Below, one piece after another: positions 33,112 through 41,072 of a stretch of 64,000 nt of DNA (positions are counted from its first letter, which is position 1; each line of letters starts with the position of its first letter). Position numbers and translations under genes: made by a program. The stretch comes from CALDSL01 sp039810245 (GTDB lineage Bacteria; Chloroflexota; Anaerolineae; Anaerolineales; Anaerolineaceae). Location: positions 3,527-67,526 of the forward strand of contig JBDHWQ010000023.1 of assembly GCA_039810245.1 (NCBI GenBank), given 5' to 3'. The notes below the pieces were generated by a model that saw nothing but the letters and a program-made list of their open reading frames with translations, was not told the DNA's origin and did no database searches.

Positions 33112-34332
33112 ATGAAGATCGCGGTGATCGGTGCGGGGGCTTCGGGGATGATGGCGGCGCTCCAGGCGGCGCGGGTAGGGGCCGCGGTGAGCCTGTTTGA
33201 GCGCAATGCATCGGTGGGGCGCAAGGTGCTGGTCACCGGCAGCGGGCGCTGCAATATCACCAATGACGCCGCGGCGGCCGGCGCGTACGCCTGCGCCGAC
33301 CCGCGCTGGATGGAAACCCTGCTCGGCCAGTTCGGCGTGACCGACCTGCTGACCACGCTTGCCGGGATCGGGGTGCTGGCGCACAAGACCGCGGACGGAT
33401 GGTATTACCCGCTGTCCGAATCCGCGCGCACCGTAGTGGACGCGTTCGACAGCGCGCTGCGACTGGCCGGAGTGGAGCTGTGCGCCCTGGCGCAGGTAAC
33501 GGCCATCCAGCCCGGCAAGGGGCGCTTTACGGTGCGCTTTCTGCGCGAGGATATGCAAGAGGAGCGCTTGTTTGACCGCGTGATTGTCTGCGCCGGCGGC
33601 GCGGCCTACCCGTCGCTCGGCTCGCGCGGCGAGTTGTTCCCGGCGCTGGCGCGCCTGGGACATACTATCCTGCCCAACCGCCCGGCACTGGCTCCTGTGC
33701 TTGCCGACCTGGGCGACCTGCAGCCGCTGGAAGGCGTGCGCCTCGACCTGGGCGCTGCCGTGTGGAAGGGCGACCAGTGCCTTGGCGCCAGCCGCGGTAA
33801 TGCCATCTTTACCAAATGGGGCCTGAACGGCCCGGCGGTGATGGACATCAGCCACCACGTCAGCGCGCATCCGCCGGCCGACCTGCGGCTGTCGCTTGAT
33901 CTGCTGGCATTTTTTCGAGAAGAATTTGACCAACTGCTGGCGCGCAGCCGCCAGACGGATATGCCGCTGCGCGTGTTCCTGGGCGCATTCTTCCCGCCCA
34001 AAGTGAGCGCCACCTTCGCGGGCATCGCCCGCGTGCCGGAAGACACGGCGATGAAAGACGTGAGTGACCGGGCGCTGCGCATCCTGCAGGGCCGGCTGGC
34101 GGACACGCGCCTGCGCCTGAATGGCGTGCGCGGTTTTGAGTACTGCCAGGTGTCGGCCGGGGGCGTGCCGGTGGGCGAGGTGGACCCGGTCAGCATGCAG
34201 TCGCGGCGGGTGCCGGGGTTGTACCTGGCCGGCGAAACGCTGGACGTTGTGGGCCCGTGTGGCGGCTACAACCTGCAATACGCCTTTAGCAGCGGCGCCG
34301 TTGCCGGTCGCTCGGCGGCTGGGGCAGGCTAA
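33112..34332 (+). CDS. HI0933/YhiN-family FAD-dependent flavoprotein (aminoacetone oxidase family)
   Basis: A much longer frame is open upstream, but the protein begins naturally at 33112 with MKIAVIGAGASGMMAALQAA, the FAD-binding beta-alpha-beta motif. The 406-residue product has the family landmarks VGRKVLVTGSGRCNITND, VIVCAGGAAYPSLGSRGE, AIFTKWGLNGPAVMDISHHV and, near the end, GVPVGEVDP then GLYLAGETLDVVGPCGGYNL. It is a flavin-dependent oxidoreductase of uncertain substrate. The promoter overlaps the start region, so the mRNA is probably leaderless. Confidence 0.92.
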   Translation: MKIAVIGAGASGMMAALQAARVGAAVSLFERNASVGRKVLVTGSGRCNITNDAAAAGAYACADPRWMETLLGQFGVTDLLTTLAGIGVLAHKTADGWYYPLSESARTVVDAFDSALRLAGVELCALAQVTAIQPGKGRFTVRFLREDMQEERLFDRVIVCAGGAAYPSLGSRGELFPALARLGHTILPNRPALAPVLADLGDLQPLEGVRLDLGAAVWKGDQCLGASRGNAIFTKWGLNGPAVMDISHHVSAHPPADLRLSLDLLAFFREEFDQLLARSRQTDMPLRVFLGAFFPPKVSATFAGIARVPEDTAMKDVSDRALRILQGRLADTRLRLNGVRGFEYCQVSAGGVPVGEVDPVSMQSRRVPGLYLAGETLDVVGPCGGYNLQYAFSSGAVAGRSAAGAG

Positions 34333-34369
34333 TTGGCCCTGGACACGCCCGTTTACGCCGTTCGAGGAT

Positions 34370-34375
34370 TATAAT
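34370..34375 (+). promoter_or_regulatory. TATAAT -10 box for the NSS transporter gene
   Basis: A perfect TATAAT lies 77 nt before the ATG at 34453, giving a leader of about 70 nt. Confidence 0.5.
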
Positions 34376-34452
34376 TCTGTCCCGGCCGGGCATCTATTGA
34401 TAGACAGCGCCCGTGTCCGGACGGATGATTTTCCCTGCAATGGAGCACAACG

Positions 34453-35820
34453 ATGAATAACGCACCCAAACGCGACATTTTCACCAGCAGCCTGGGCGTC
34501 ATCGCAGCCACTCTGGGCTCGGCGGTGGGGCTGGGTAACATCTGGAAATTCCCGTTCCTGACCGGCGTCAATGGCGGCTCGGCCTTCATTATTGTCTATA
34601 TCGCCTGCACGCTGCTGGTGGGCCTGCCAGTGATGATCTCCGAGCTAATGCTGGGGCGCAGCGCGCGCGCCAATGCCATCACCACGCTGCAAAAGCTGGC
34701 GCCCAAAAACCAGCCCTGGTGGCTGGTGGGCGTGATGGGCGTGGCCGCGGCCTTTATCATCCTGGCCTTTTACACCGAAGTCTCGGCGTGGGTGTTTGCC
34801 TACGTTTTCCAGTCACTGGCCGGCGGCGCGGTTTCTACCGACCCGGCGGTGACCTCGGCAGCCTTCAACGACCTGGTCACCAGCCCGCTGCAATCACTGG
34901 CGTGGCAGTGGGTGGTGCTGGTGCTGGTAGGCTTTATCATCATCCTGGGCGTTTCCAGGGGTATTGAAGCCGTCACCAAGCGCCTGATGCCGGCGTTATT
35001 TGTGCTGCTGCTGCTGATCTGCATCCGCAGCCTGACGCTGCCCGGGGCGGCGCAGGGTGTGGCCTTCCTGTTGCGGCCCAATTTTGCCCTGGTGACACCC
35101 GCCGTGGTGCTGACGGCCATGGGGCTGGCGTTCTTCAAGCTCTCGGTGGGCATGGGCACCATGATCACTTACGGCAGCTACTTCCGCGACGACCAGAATA
35201 TCCCTGGCACGGCGACGCGCGTGATGCTGGGCGACCTGACCGTTTCATTGATGGCCGGCCTGGCGATTTTTCCGGCCGTCTTTGCTTTTGGCTTCGAGCC
35301 GGATGCCGGTCCGTCATTGTTGTTTATCACCATCCCGGCCGTGTTTGCCGCCATGCCGCTGGGCAGCGTGTTCATGGCGCTGTTCTTTGTGCTGGCGGCG
35401 ATAGCCGCCACGGGGGCGATGATCTCGCTGCTGGAAGTACCGGTGGCATTCCTGGAAGAGCGTACTCGCCTGTCACGCGCCGCGGCCACCGTGGTGACCG
35501 TGCTGCTGCTGGCGCTGGTGGGCTCCACCGCGGCGCTGTCCAGCAGCACGCTGGCCAACGTCAAACCGTTTGGCCTGACGTTTTTTGACCTGTACGACTT
35601 CCTCTCGTCGAATATCCTGCTGCCGGTGGGCGGGCTGCTGCTGGCGCTGTTTGTGGGCTGGGCCTGGGGGCTGCCACGCGTTCAACAGGCGCTCACCAAC
35701 CAGGGCCGGATCGGTAACGGCATGGTGGTGCGCCTGTTCTTCACCGTGGTGCGCTGGATCACCCCAATCCTGATCCTGCTGATCCTGCTCAACAGCCTGG
35801 GTGTGATCCGCCTGGGTTAA
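34453..35820 (+). CDS. Sodium-dependent transporter, NSS (neurotransmitter:sodium symporter) family
   Basis: The 455-residue protein has about 11 or 12 membrane helices and begins with the NSS signature TSSLGVIAATLGSAVGLGNI, then WKFPFLTGVNGGSAFIIVY, covering the Na+ and substrate sites of helix 1. ISELMLGRSAR in loop 1 and LSVGMGTMITYGSYF in helix 6/7 are also typical. Bacterial members move amino acids or biogenic amines with Na+. The substrate here is not evident. The stop overlaps the stop of the convergent small gene by 4 bp. Confidence 0.92.
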   Translation: MNNAPKRDIFTSSLGVIAATLGSAVGLGNIWKFPFLTGVNGGSAFIIVYIACTLLVGLPVMISELMLGRSARANAITTLQKLAPKNQPWWLVGVMGVAAAFIILAFYTEVSAWVFAYVFQSLAGGAVSTDPAVTSAAFNDLVTSPLQSLAWQWVVLVLVGFIIILGVSRGIEAVTKRLMPALFVLLLLICIRSLTLPGAAQGVAFLLRPNFALVTPAVVLTAMGLAFFKLSVGMGTMITYGSYFRDDQNIPGTATRVMLGDLTVSLMAGLAIFPAVFAFGFEPDAGPSLLFITIPAVFAAMPLGSVFMALFFVLAAIAATGAMISLLEVPVAFLEERTRLSRAAATVVTVLLLALVGSTAALSSSTLANVKPFGLTFFDLYDFLSSNILLPVGGLLLALFVGWAWGLPRVQQALTNQGRIGNGMVVRLFFTVVRWITPILILLILLNSLGVIRLG

Positions 35821-36083
35821 CGCAGATAGCCGCCCTTCTCGGCCTGCGCCAGCACGGACTGGATGGCATCTACCAGCGCGCGCGCTGATTCGACACTCAG
35901 CTCCACCGCCACGCGCGCGCTGGGACCCAGCGCTTCGTTGACAAAGTCGATATTCAACGCGTGTTCAAATGGCGCGTCGAACGGGTGATCGTACGAGACG
36001 TCCGCCTGGCCCAGCGGGAACCAGCCGTCGGCGCGCTTGCCGCTGCCTTCGATTTCAATCTGCTGCGCGATCATGGTGCACAT
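35817..36083 (-). CDS. Small conserved protein, DUF6295-like
   Basis: The 88-residue protein begins MCTMIAQQIEIEGSGKRADG and continues WFPLGQADVSYDHPFDAPFE, HALNIDFVNEALGPSARVAV, ELSVESARALVDAIQSVLAQ. I recognise the pattern as DUF6295. The His and Asp residues (YDHPF, EHALNIDF) could form a metal or catalytic site, but no function is known. It lies 12 bp after the dienelactone-hydrolase-like gene in the same direction and is probably co-transcribed. Confidence 0.78.
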   Translation of the reverse strand: MCTMIAQQIEIEGSGKRADGWFPLGQADVSYDHPFDAPFEHALNIDFVNEALGPSARVAVELSVESARALVDAIQSVLAQAEKGGYLR

Positions 36084-36095
36084 GCGCTTCTCCTC

Positions 36096-36851
36096 TTACG
36101 CCAGATGTTTCCCCAAAAACGCCCAGATCTTCTTCCAGCCGTCTTCGGCCTGCTCGGGGCGGTAGGCCGGGCGGTGATAATAGAAGAAACCGTGCCCGGC
36201 GTTGGGGTACATGTGGAATTCGTAATTCTTGCCGTGCTGCTTGAGCGCCGCTTCGTGGATGCGCACCTGTTCGGGTGTGGGGCCGCTGTCTTCCTCGCCA
36301 AACAGGCCCAGCAGCGGGATAGATAGCTGCGGGGTGTAGTCCAGCGGGGCCACCGGTTGGCTGGGGGTCAGCTCATCCGCGCTCATCACCACGCGCCCGC
36401 CCCAGCAGTCCACGGCGGCCTGGAATGCCCGGCTGCGGCAGGCCGCCAGGTAAGCGTGCCGCCCGCCGGAGCAGGTGCCAAAGACGCCCACCTTGCCGTT
36501 GCACTGCGGCAGCGCGTGCAGCAGGTTGGCCGCGCCTTCCAGGTCGCCCACGGCCTGGTCATCCGGCACGCCGCCGGCGGCGCGCGCCTTGGCCGCCACG
36601 TCTTCGGGCGTGCCGTGCCCGCTGCGGAAATACAGGTTGGGGCACAGCGCCAGGTAACCGTGCCGTGCAAAGCGCAGCGTCGCCTCGCGATACCAATCAT
36701 CCCATCCGGGCAGGTGGTGCGCCAACACGACGCCCGGGAACGGCCCCGCGCCCATCGGGCGCGCAAAATAGGCGTTGATCATATCGCCGCCATGCCCATG
36801 CAGGCTGATGGTCTCGGCGATGATGCCTTCATATTGATCGGTCTGGTACAT
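36096..36851 (-). CDS. Dienelactone hydrolase family protein
   Basis: The ATG at 36851 follows AAGGAGCGAGG. The 251-residue alpha/beta hydrolase has the DLH features: an N-terminal HGGDMINAYFARPMGAGPFP, the nucleophile elbow GTCSGGRHA (Cys in place of Ser), the acid Asp in FGEEDSGPTPEQV and the catalytic His in PNAGHGFFYY. The usual reaction is hydrolysis of dienelactones or related esters. Two genes in this unit are separated by 12 bp. Confidence 0.92.
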   Translation of the reverse strand: MYQTDQYEGIIAETISLHGHGGDMINAYFARPMGAGPFPGVVLAHHLPGWDDWYREATLRFARHGYLALCPNLYFRSGHGTPEDVAAKARAAGGVPDDQAVGDLEGAANLLHALPQCNGKVGVFGTCSGGRHAYLAACRSRAFQAAVDCWGGRVVMSADELTPSQPVAPLDYTPQLSIPLLGLFGEEDSGPTPEQVRIHEAALKQHGKNYEFHMYPNAGHGFFYYHRPAYRPEQAEDGWKKIWAFLGKHLA

Positions 36852-37044
36852 GCCTCGCTCCTTTCCATTATTCATGCCATTGACGGGTTAAGTATAGCGA
36901 AAAGCGCACCGCGCCGCTTCCCATGGCAGGCTGAGTCCTTGTATATCCTGTTGCAAGAGCGAGGCATCCTCCCATAATAGAACGTATCACATCGCCGGCA
37001 GGCGAACCTACGGGTAGTTGCTCCTGGGCAGAAAGGGAAAGCGT

Positions 37045-37416
37045 ATGGAACTGGGCACTTTTTCCATCAGTCTGGCCGTCAAGGACATCCATGCATCCAA
37101 AGCATTCTATGAAAAGCTGGGCTTCACCGTTTTTGGCGGGGATATCAACCAGAACTGGCTGATGCTCAGAAACGGCGAGACCACCATCGGCTTGTTCCAG
37201 GGCATGTTTGAAAAGAACATGCTCACCTTCACCCCTGGTTGGGACAGCCACTCACAACCGCTGGCAAGCTTTACCGATGTGCGCGAAATCCAGCGCCACT
37301 TGAAAGAGCAGGGATTGGTGTTGAGCGCTGAAGCCGACGAATCGACCACCGGGCCGGCGCATTTCATGCTGGAAGACCCGGACGGTAACCCGATCCTGTT
37401 CGACCAGTACATCTAA
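37045..37416 (+). CDS. VOC-family (glyoxalase-like) protein
   Basis: The ATG at 37045 follows AGAAAGGGAAAG. The 123-residue protein has the paired beta-alpha-beta-beta-beta units of vicinal oxygen chelate proteins: ISLAVKDIHASKAFYEKLGF, TTIGLFQGMF, then FMLEDPDGNPILFDQYI at the end. One or more metal ligands of true glyoxalases are not obvious, so it may be a ligand-binding or resistance-type member. It stands alone, with a decayed response-regulator fragment immediately downstream. Confidence 0.88.
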   Translation: MELGTFSISLAVKDIHASKAFYEKLGFTVFGGDINQNWLMLRNGETTIGLFQGMFEKNMLTFTPGWDSHSQPLASFTDVREIQRHLKEQGLVLSAEADESTTGPAHFMLEDPDGNPILFDQYI

Positions 37417-37418
37417 GC

Positions 37419-37538
37419 AGGCTGCGCGCGTTCATCGACCTGCAGGACGATATGCAGGTGGTGGGCGAGGGTTGTAACGGCAGCGAAGTGGTACAGCTCG
37501 CCGTCGAGAAGGACAGCAAACTTCCCCCCAAAAGGTAG
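37419..37538 (+). pseudogene. Decayed fragment of a NarL-type response-regulator receiver domain
   Basis: Two bases after the VOC stop codon a plus-strand frame encodes LRAFIDLQDDMQVVGEGCNG, then SEVVQLAVEKD, and ends at TAG (37536). This matches the part of NarL/FixJ receiver domains just before and after the first beta strand (usual form LRAFLELQDDIEVVGEAxNG). No start codon, phosphorylation site or HTH remains. Confidence 0.6.
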
Positions 37539-37618
37539 GATATTTATGGGGGAACTGAGGAAGGTGTGGCCTGCGGGTATATAATCATTCTATCCCCCGC
37601 CAGCAGAGAGGAAAACGC

Positions 37619-38140
37619 ATGGTCACCTTTCCCGAAGCGATGGACGCGTACCGCGAGCAGATCGAGCGCGGCTTGATCCAGCAAGCCTACCAGGGCCTGA
37701 TGCAGTATATGCAGGCGCTGCGCGCGCGCTTTGAAAAAACCTTCCCCGGCGATTTCGTCTCCGGCAGCATCTATGCCGGGGTGATGGATATGACCTATTT
37801 CTCGCTGTCCCCGGAGCGCTATAAAGAGCGCGGGTTGAAGATCGCGGTGGTGTTCCTGCACCCAACCTTCCGCTTCGAGGTCTGGCTCTCAGGCTACAAC
37901 CGCCCGGTGCAGGCGCGATACTGGAAGCTGCTGCGCGCCCACGACTGCGCCCCCTACCACCTGGTGGACGAAATCCAGGGCTCGGATTCGATCCTGGAGC
38001 ACATTCTGGCCGCCCCGCCCGATTTCACCAACCTGCCGGCGCTCACGCGCCAGATCGAGGCCGGCACGCGCGAATTTCTGCAGGGCACAGACGCGCTGCT
38101 TGCGCGGGTGGATGGGGAATACGCCGGCCAGCAGCCTTAA
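37619..38140 (+). CDS. DUF7000-like protein of unknown function
   Basis: The 173-residue soluble protein begins MVTFPEAMDAYREQIERGLI, then QQAYQGLMQYMQALRARFEK, VSGSIYAGVMDMTYFSLSPE, LKIAVVFLHPTFRFEVWLSG. It resembles the family I know as DUF7000, with conserved Tyr-Met-Asp-Met-Thr-Tyr-Phe and Phe-Glu-Val-Trp-Leu motifs. The assignment is moderately sure and the function unknown. A GTATATAAT box is at about 37580 and GAGAGGAAAACGC precedes the ATG. Confidence 0.78.
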   Translation: MVTFPEAMDAYREQIERGLIQQAYQGLMQYMQALRARFEKTFPGDFVSGSIYAGVMDMTYFSLSPERYKERGLKIAVVFLHPTFRFEVWLSGYNRPVQARYWKLLRAHDCAPYHLVDEIQGSDSILEHILAAPPDFTNLPALTRQIEAGTREFLQGTDALLARVDGEYAGQQP

Positions 38141-38146
38141 GCCACC

Positions 38147-38839
38147 CTACTTTCCCAGCACGCGGTAGATATCCATCGCCTTGCTTACCCGCGCGGCCAG
38201 GATCTCCGCGCCCAGTTTCTGCACGCCATAGCGTATTTCCGCGAAGGTAAACGTATCCTCGCCGGCGTGCAGGGTGTACATCTCCGTCCCGGCAAAGAAT
38301 GCGGCGATGGAATCATCGAAGAAGTCCTGCACCGCCTGCGGCTCGCGCGCCACCACCAGGTAGCGCCGGTCGAAGGCCGGGTATTCGGGGAAGGTCAGCA
38401 TGTCGCCGCCCAGGTTGGCGCCCCAGGCGATCATGCGGTTGGCCACCTTGCCCAGCCGCTGCTGCTCGTCCATGCGCGGCAGCAGCAGGAACTGCGGCAG
38501 CCGCAGGTCGGGCGAGACCACCGCCACGGCCTGCCTTTCGGCGGTGCTGTCGCTGTCGCCGCCGGTGTCCACCAGGTCGAACAGGTACATCACACCGCCG
38601 GGGATGGTCTTACGCGACACGTTGCGCAGCACGTGCGGCCCGCTGCCGCGCCGGGTGCGGTACAGCGCGGCGATCTTTTCGGCCAGCGCCTGGTCGGGTT
38701 CATGCGGGGAAAAGCCCAGCGACGCGGCCCAGGCCTGCTTGTTCCGTTTTTCCTGCCGTCCCGAGCGGATGGCCAGGATGAACAGCCCGATAAACATGGC
38801 GAAGAATGGAATCAGGAACAGTGGAAACAGGTCTCCCAT
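38147..38839 (-). CDS. Membrane-anchored protein of unknown function
   Basis: The 230-residue product has one N-terminal membrane helix (about residues 4-24), a basic stretch (SGRQEKRNKQAW), and a soluble alpha/beta domain. Recognisable local motifs are MYLFDLVDTGGDSDSTAERQ, LRLPQFLLLPRM and RYLVVAREPQAVQDFFDD. No family was recognised. It is convergent with the DUF7000-like gene (6 bp between stops) and stands 75 bp downstream of the radical SAM gene. Confidence 0.75.
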   Translation of the reverse strand: MGDLFPLFLIPFFAMFIGLFILAIRSGRQEKRNKQAWAASLGFSPHEPDQALAEKIAALYRTRRGSGPHVLRNVSRKTIPGGVMYLFDLVDTGGDSDSTAERQAVAVVSPDLRLPQFLLLPRMDEQQRLGKVANRMIAWGANLGGDMLTFPEYPAFDRRYLVVAREPQAVQDFFDDSIAAFFAGTEMYTLHAGEDTFTFAEIRYGVQKLGAEILAARVSKAMDIYRVLGK

Positions 38840-38914
38840 GGCGGCCCCGGAATGGTTTCTCCCATTCGTGTTATTCGTTCTTATTCGTGATAAAGCTTTT
38901 GGGTGATAACGCTC

Positions 38915-39655
38915 TTACGGGTGCTGCCAGGTGACGCCCAGCCGCTCGAAGTCGTGGTACAGGCGTTGGGTTGTACCTTCGAAGTACTCGTCGCTCAGGT
39001 AGTGCTGCAGGTTGTGAGCGTGGTACACGCGGTCGGCGTAGTGGTAATTCATGCGGTCGGCAATGACCGTGTCCACCTTACCGGCCAGCGCGCCGGCCAG
39101 ATCTTCCGCGCCGGGCAGCATCGGCGCGATCATGGCGAAGGTGCGCACCCCGGCCTGGTGCAGCGCTTCCAGCGCGCCCAGCCGCGCCCCGATGGGCGGC
39201 GCGGACGGCTCGAAGATGCGCCGCACGGCGTCATCCGCGGTAGGCATGCTGAAACCCACTTCCACCCCCGGCGCGTCGCGCAGCAGGTCCAGGTCGCGCA
39301 GCACCAGCGGCGAGCGCGTCTGGATCACCACCGGCCAGCCGTGGCGCAGCAGGATCTCCAGGCACTGGCGCGTCAGGCGGTAGCGGCCTTCCAGCGGCTG
39401 GTACGGGTCGCACACCCCGCTGACCCACACCTTGCCCGGCGTTTTGCGCTTGATTTCCTTCTCCAGCAGCTCCGCGGCATTGATCTTCACGTCTACGAAC
39501 TGGCCCCACGGCTCGCGGTGGCCGGTGAAGCGCTTCATAAAATGCGCGTAACAGTACACGCAGCCATGTTGGCAGCCAGTGTAAACGTTGATCACATAGG
39601 GGTAGATCTGCGATTTTGACAGGATCGATTTGGCCTGCACTTCACGGAGGTTCAT
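38915..39655 (-). CDS. Radical SAM protein, SPL-like family
   Basis: The ATG at 39655 (MNLREVQAKSILSKSQIYPY) is preceded 6 nt upstream by TATAAT and by no ribosome site, so the mRNA is probably leaderless. The 246-residue enzyme has the iron-sulfur motif TGCQHGCVYCYA (CxxxCxxC), VWVSGVCDPYQPLEGRYRLT and IQTRSPLVLRDLDLL. This pattern is that of small SPL/Rv2578c-type radical SAM proteins, related to spore photoproduct lyase but lacking its substrate evidence. It probably acts on nucleic acid or a small molecule. The substrate is unknown. Confidence 0.88.
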   Translation of the reverse strand: MNLREVQAKSILSKSQIYPYVINVYTGCQHGCVYCYAHFMKRFTGHREPWGQFVDVKINAAELLEKEIKRKTPGKVWVSGVCDPYQPLEGRYRLTRQCLEILLRHGWPVVIQTRSPLVLRDLDLLRDAPGVEVGFSMPTADDAVRRIFEPSAPPIGARLGALEALHQAGVRTFAMIAPMLPGAEDLAGALAGKVDTVIADRMNYHYADRVYHAHNLQHYLSDEYFEGTTQRLYHDFERLGVTWQHP

Positions 39656-39661
39656 GCTTTG

Positions 39662-39667
39662 ATTATA
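39662..39667 (-). promoter_or_regulatory. TATAAT -10 box, 6 nt before the start codon (leaderless)
   Basis: On the minus strand TATAAT (39667-39662) is followed by CAAAGC and the ATG at 39655. Confidence 0.62.
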
Positions 39668-39835
39668 CGCGCTCCATCCCGCTGATGGTTGAAGAATTCT
39701 GCGCATTATCCGCCTGGTTTTCGCAATTGTAGACGCTACGTAACCGTGGACTGCCTACGCCTGGCTCGCATCTGCATTTGCAGGCCGATTTATCATGCCC
39801 GCCAGTACATCGCATTGCTTTTCGCCCCCGCGCGT

Positions 39836-39841
39836 TTATAA
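39836..39841 (+). promoter_or_regulatory. TATAAT -10 box for the GNAT-cupin gene
   Basis: TATAAT at 39836-39841 lies 39 nt upstream of the ATG at 39881, giving a leader of about 30 nt. Confidence 0.5.
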
Positions 39842-39880
39842 TTACGGGCATATGGCCGCGTACACGCCGGGGATCAAACC

Positions 39881-41041
39881 ATGAAGGATGCCGAAATGCT
39901 GGAAATCTATAACCACGAGGTGCGCCGCGCGTGCGAGTGGACGCGCATGCGCCGCGATGTGCTGCCCGAGGTGGTTCGCCACGTACTCACCGGGGTGGGC
40001 TATGGCGGCGGTTATATCTCCTGGTGCGACCTGACCGAAGATACGGCTGACGCGGTGATCGAGCGCGAGGTGGCCTACTTCCGCGACCTGGGCGTGGATT
40101 TTGAATGGAAATACTACGACTACGATCGCCCTGCCGATTTGCCGCAGCGCCTGCTGGCGCGCGGCTTTACCCGCGGCGAGCCGGAAGCCCTGATGGTGGC
40201 GCACCTGGACGACCTGCCGGCCGAGTATTGGACCATGGACATCTCCGCCGTGACGCGCGTCACTGCCCCGGGCGTGGTGGACGAGATCGTGCGCATGGAA
40301 AACGAGGTGTGGGATCGCGAGATCAGCGGCTTTGCCGCCGGGTTGAAATACGACCTGGAGCACAACCCGCAAGACGTGAGCGTCTTCGTCATCTGGCAGG
40401 ATGGGCGCGTGGTCAGCGCAGCCTGGACATTTTACCTGGCGAATACCACGTTCGCCGGCATGTTCGGCGGCTCCACCCTGCGCGAATACCGCCGGCGCGG
40501 CTACTACACCGCGCTGCTGGCCGCGCGCGCCCGCGAGGCGCGGCTGCGCGGATATTCTTTCTTGCAGGTCGACGCCAGCCCCAACAGCCAGCCCATCCTT
40601 GCCAAACACGGTTTCCGCTGCCTGGGCTATTCTACCCCCTACGAGTGGGAACCGGACGGCTCTGTGGTGAGCAAGGAGAACAGCATGTACGTGGTCAACC
40701 TGGCCGAGAAGCTGGCCCTGTTTCACGAGCATTGGAGCCCGCGCATCGTCGGCGAGCTGAACGATTCGTTCGTCAAGCTGGCCAAACTGCAGGGCGAATT
40801 CCTCTGGCATAAGCATGACGATGAAGATGAGCTGTTCCTGGTGGTCAAAGGCAGGCTGCGCATCCGTCTGCGCGACCGCGAGCTGGTGGTGCGCGAAGGC
40901 GAGTTTGCCATCATTCCGCGCGGGGTGGAGCACTGCCCGGTGGCTGCCGAAGAAGTACACGTGCTGCTGCTGGAGCCAAAAAGCACGCGCAATACCGGCA
41001 ATGTGCAGAACGAGCGCACGGTAGACCCGCCGCGCATGTGA
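39881..41041 (+). CDS. GNAT acetyltransferase fused to a C-terminal cupin
   Basis: The 386-residue product joins an acetyltransferase-type half (about residues 1-265; TLREYRRRGYYTALLAARAR is the acetyl-CoA loop and LQVDASPNSQPILAKHGF the following helix) to a cupin (about 280-375; LWHKHDDEDELFLVVKGRLR, then EGEFAIIPRGVEHCPVA with the metal-binding His-x-His, Glu and His). The junction at codon 269 (ATG at 40685) is preceded by AAGGAGAACAGC, so the cupin could also be translated alone. Both parts are soluble. The joint function is unknown. Confidence 0.88.
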   Translation: MKDAEMLEIYNHEVRRACEWTRMRRDVLPEVVRHVLTGVGYGGGYISWCDLTEDTADAVIEREVAYFRDLGVDFEWKYYDYDRPADLPQRLLARGFTRGEPEALMVAHLDDLPAEYWTMDISAVTRVTAPGVVDEIVRMENEVWDREISGFAAGLKYDLEHNPQDVSVFVIWQDGRVVSAAWTFYLANTTFAGMFGGSTLREYRRRGYYTALLAARAREARLRGYSFLQVDASPNSQPILAKHGFRCLGYSTPYEWEPDGSVVSKENSMYVVNLAEKLALFHEHWSPRIVGELNDSFVKLAKLQGEFLWHKHDDEDELFLVVKGRLRIRLRDRELVVREGEFAIIPRGVEHCPVAAEEVHVLLLEPKSTRNTGNVQNERTVDPPRM

Positions 41042-41072
41042 GCACCCGGCGACCGGCTGTTATTGGGGGAGA

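Noticed and set aside
32953..34278. 441-codon antisense frame under the flavoprotein gene
   Set aside because: Composition is His/Arg/Gln-rich nonsense typical of GC-rich antisense frames; the sense strand encodes a clear FAD protein.
39842..40960. 372-codon antisense frame under the GNAT-cupin gene
   Set aside because: The sense frame has clear acetyltransferase and cupin motifs; the antisense one has none.
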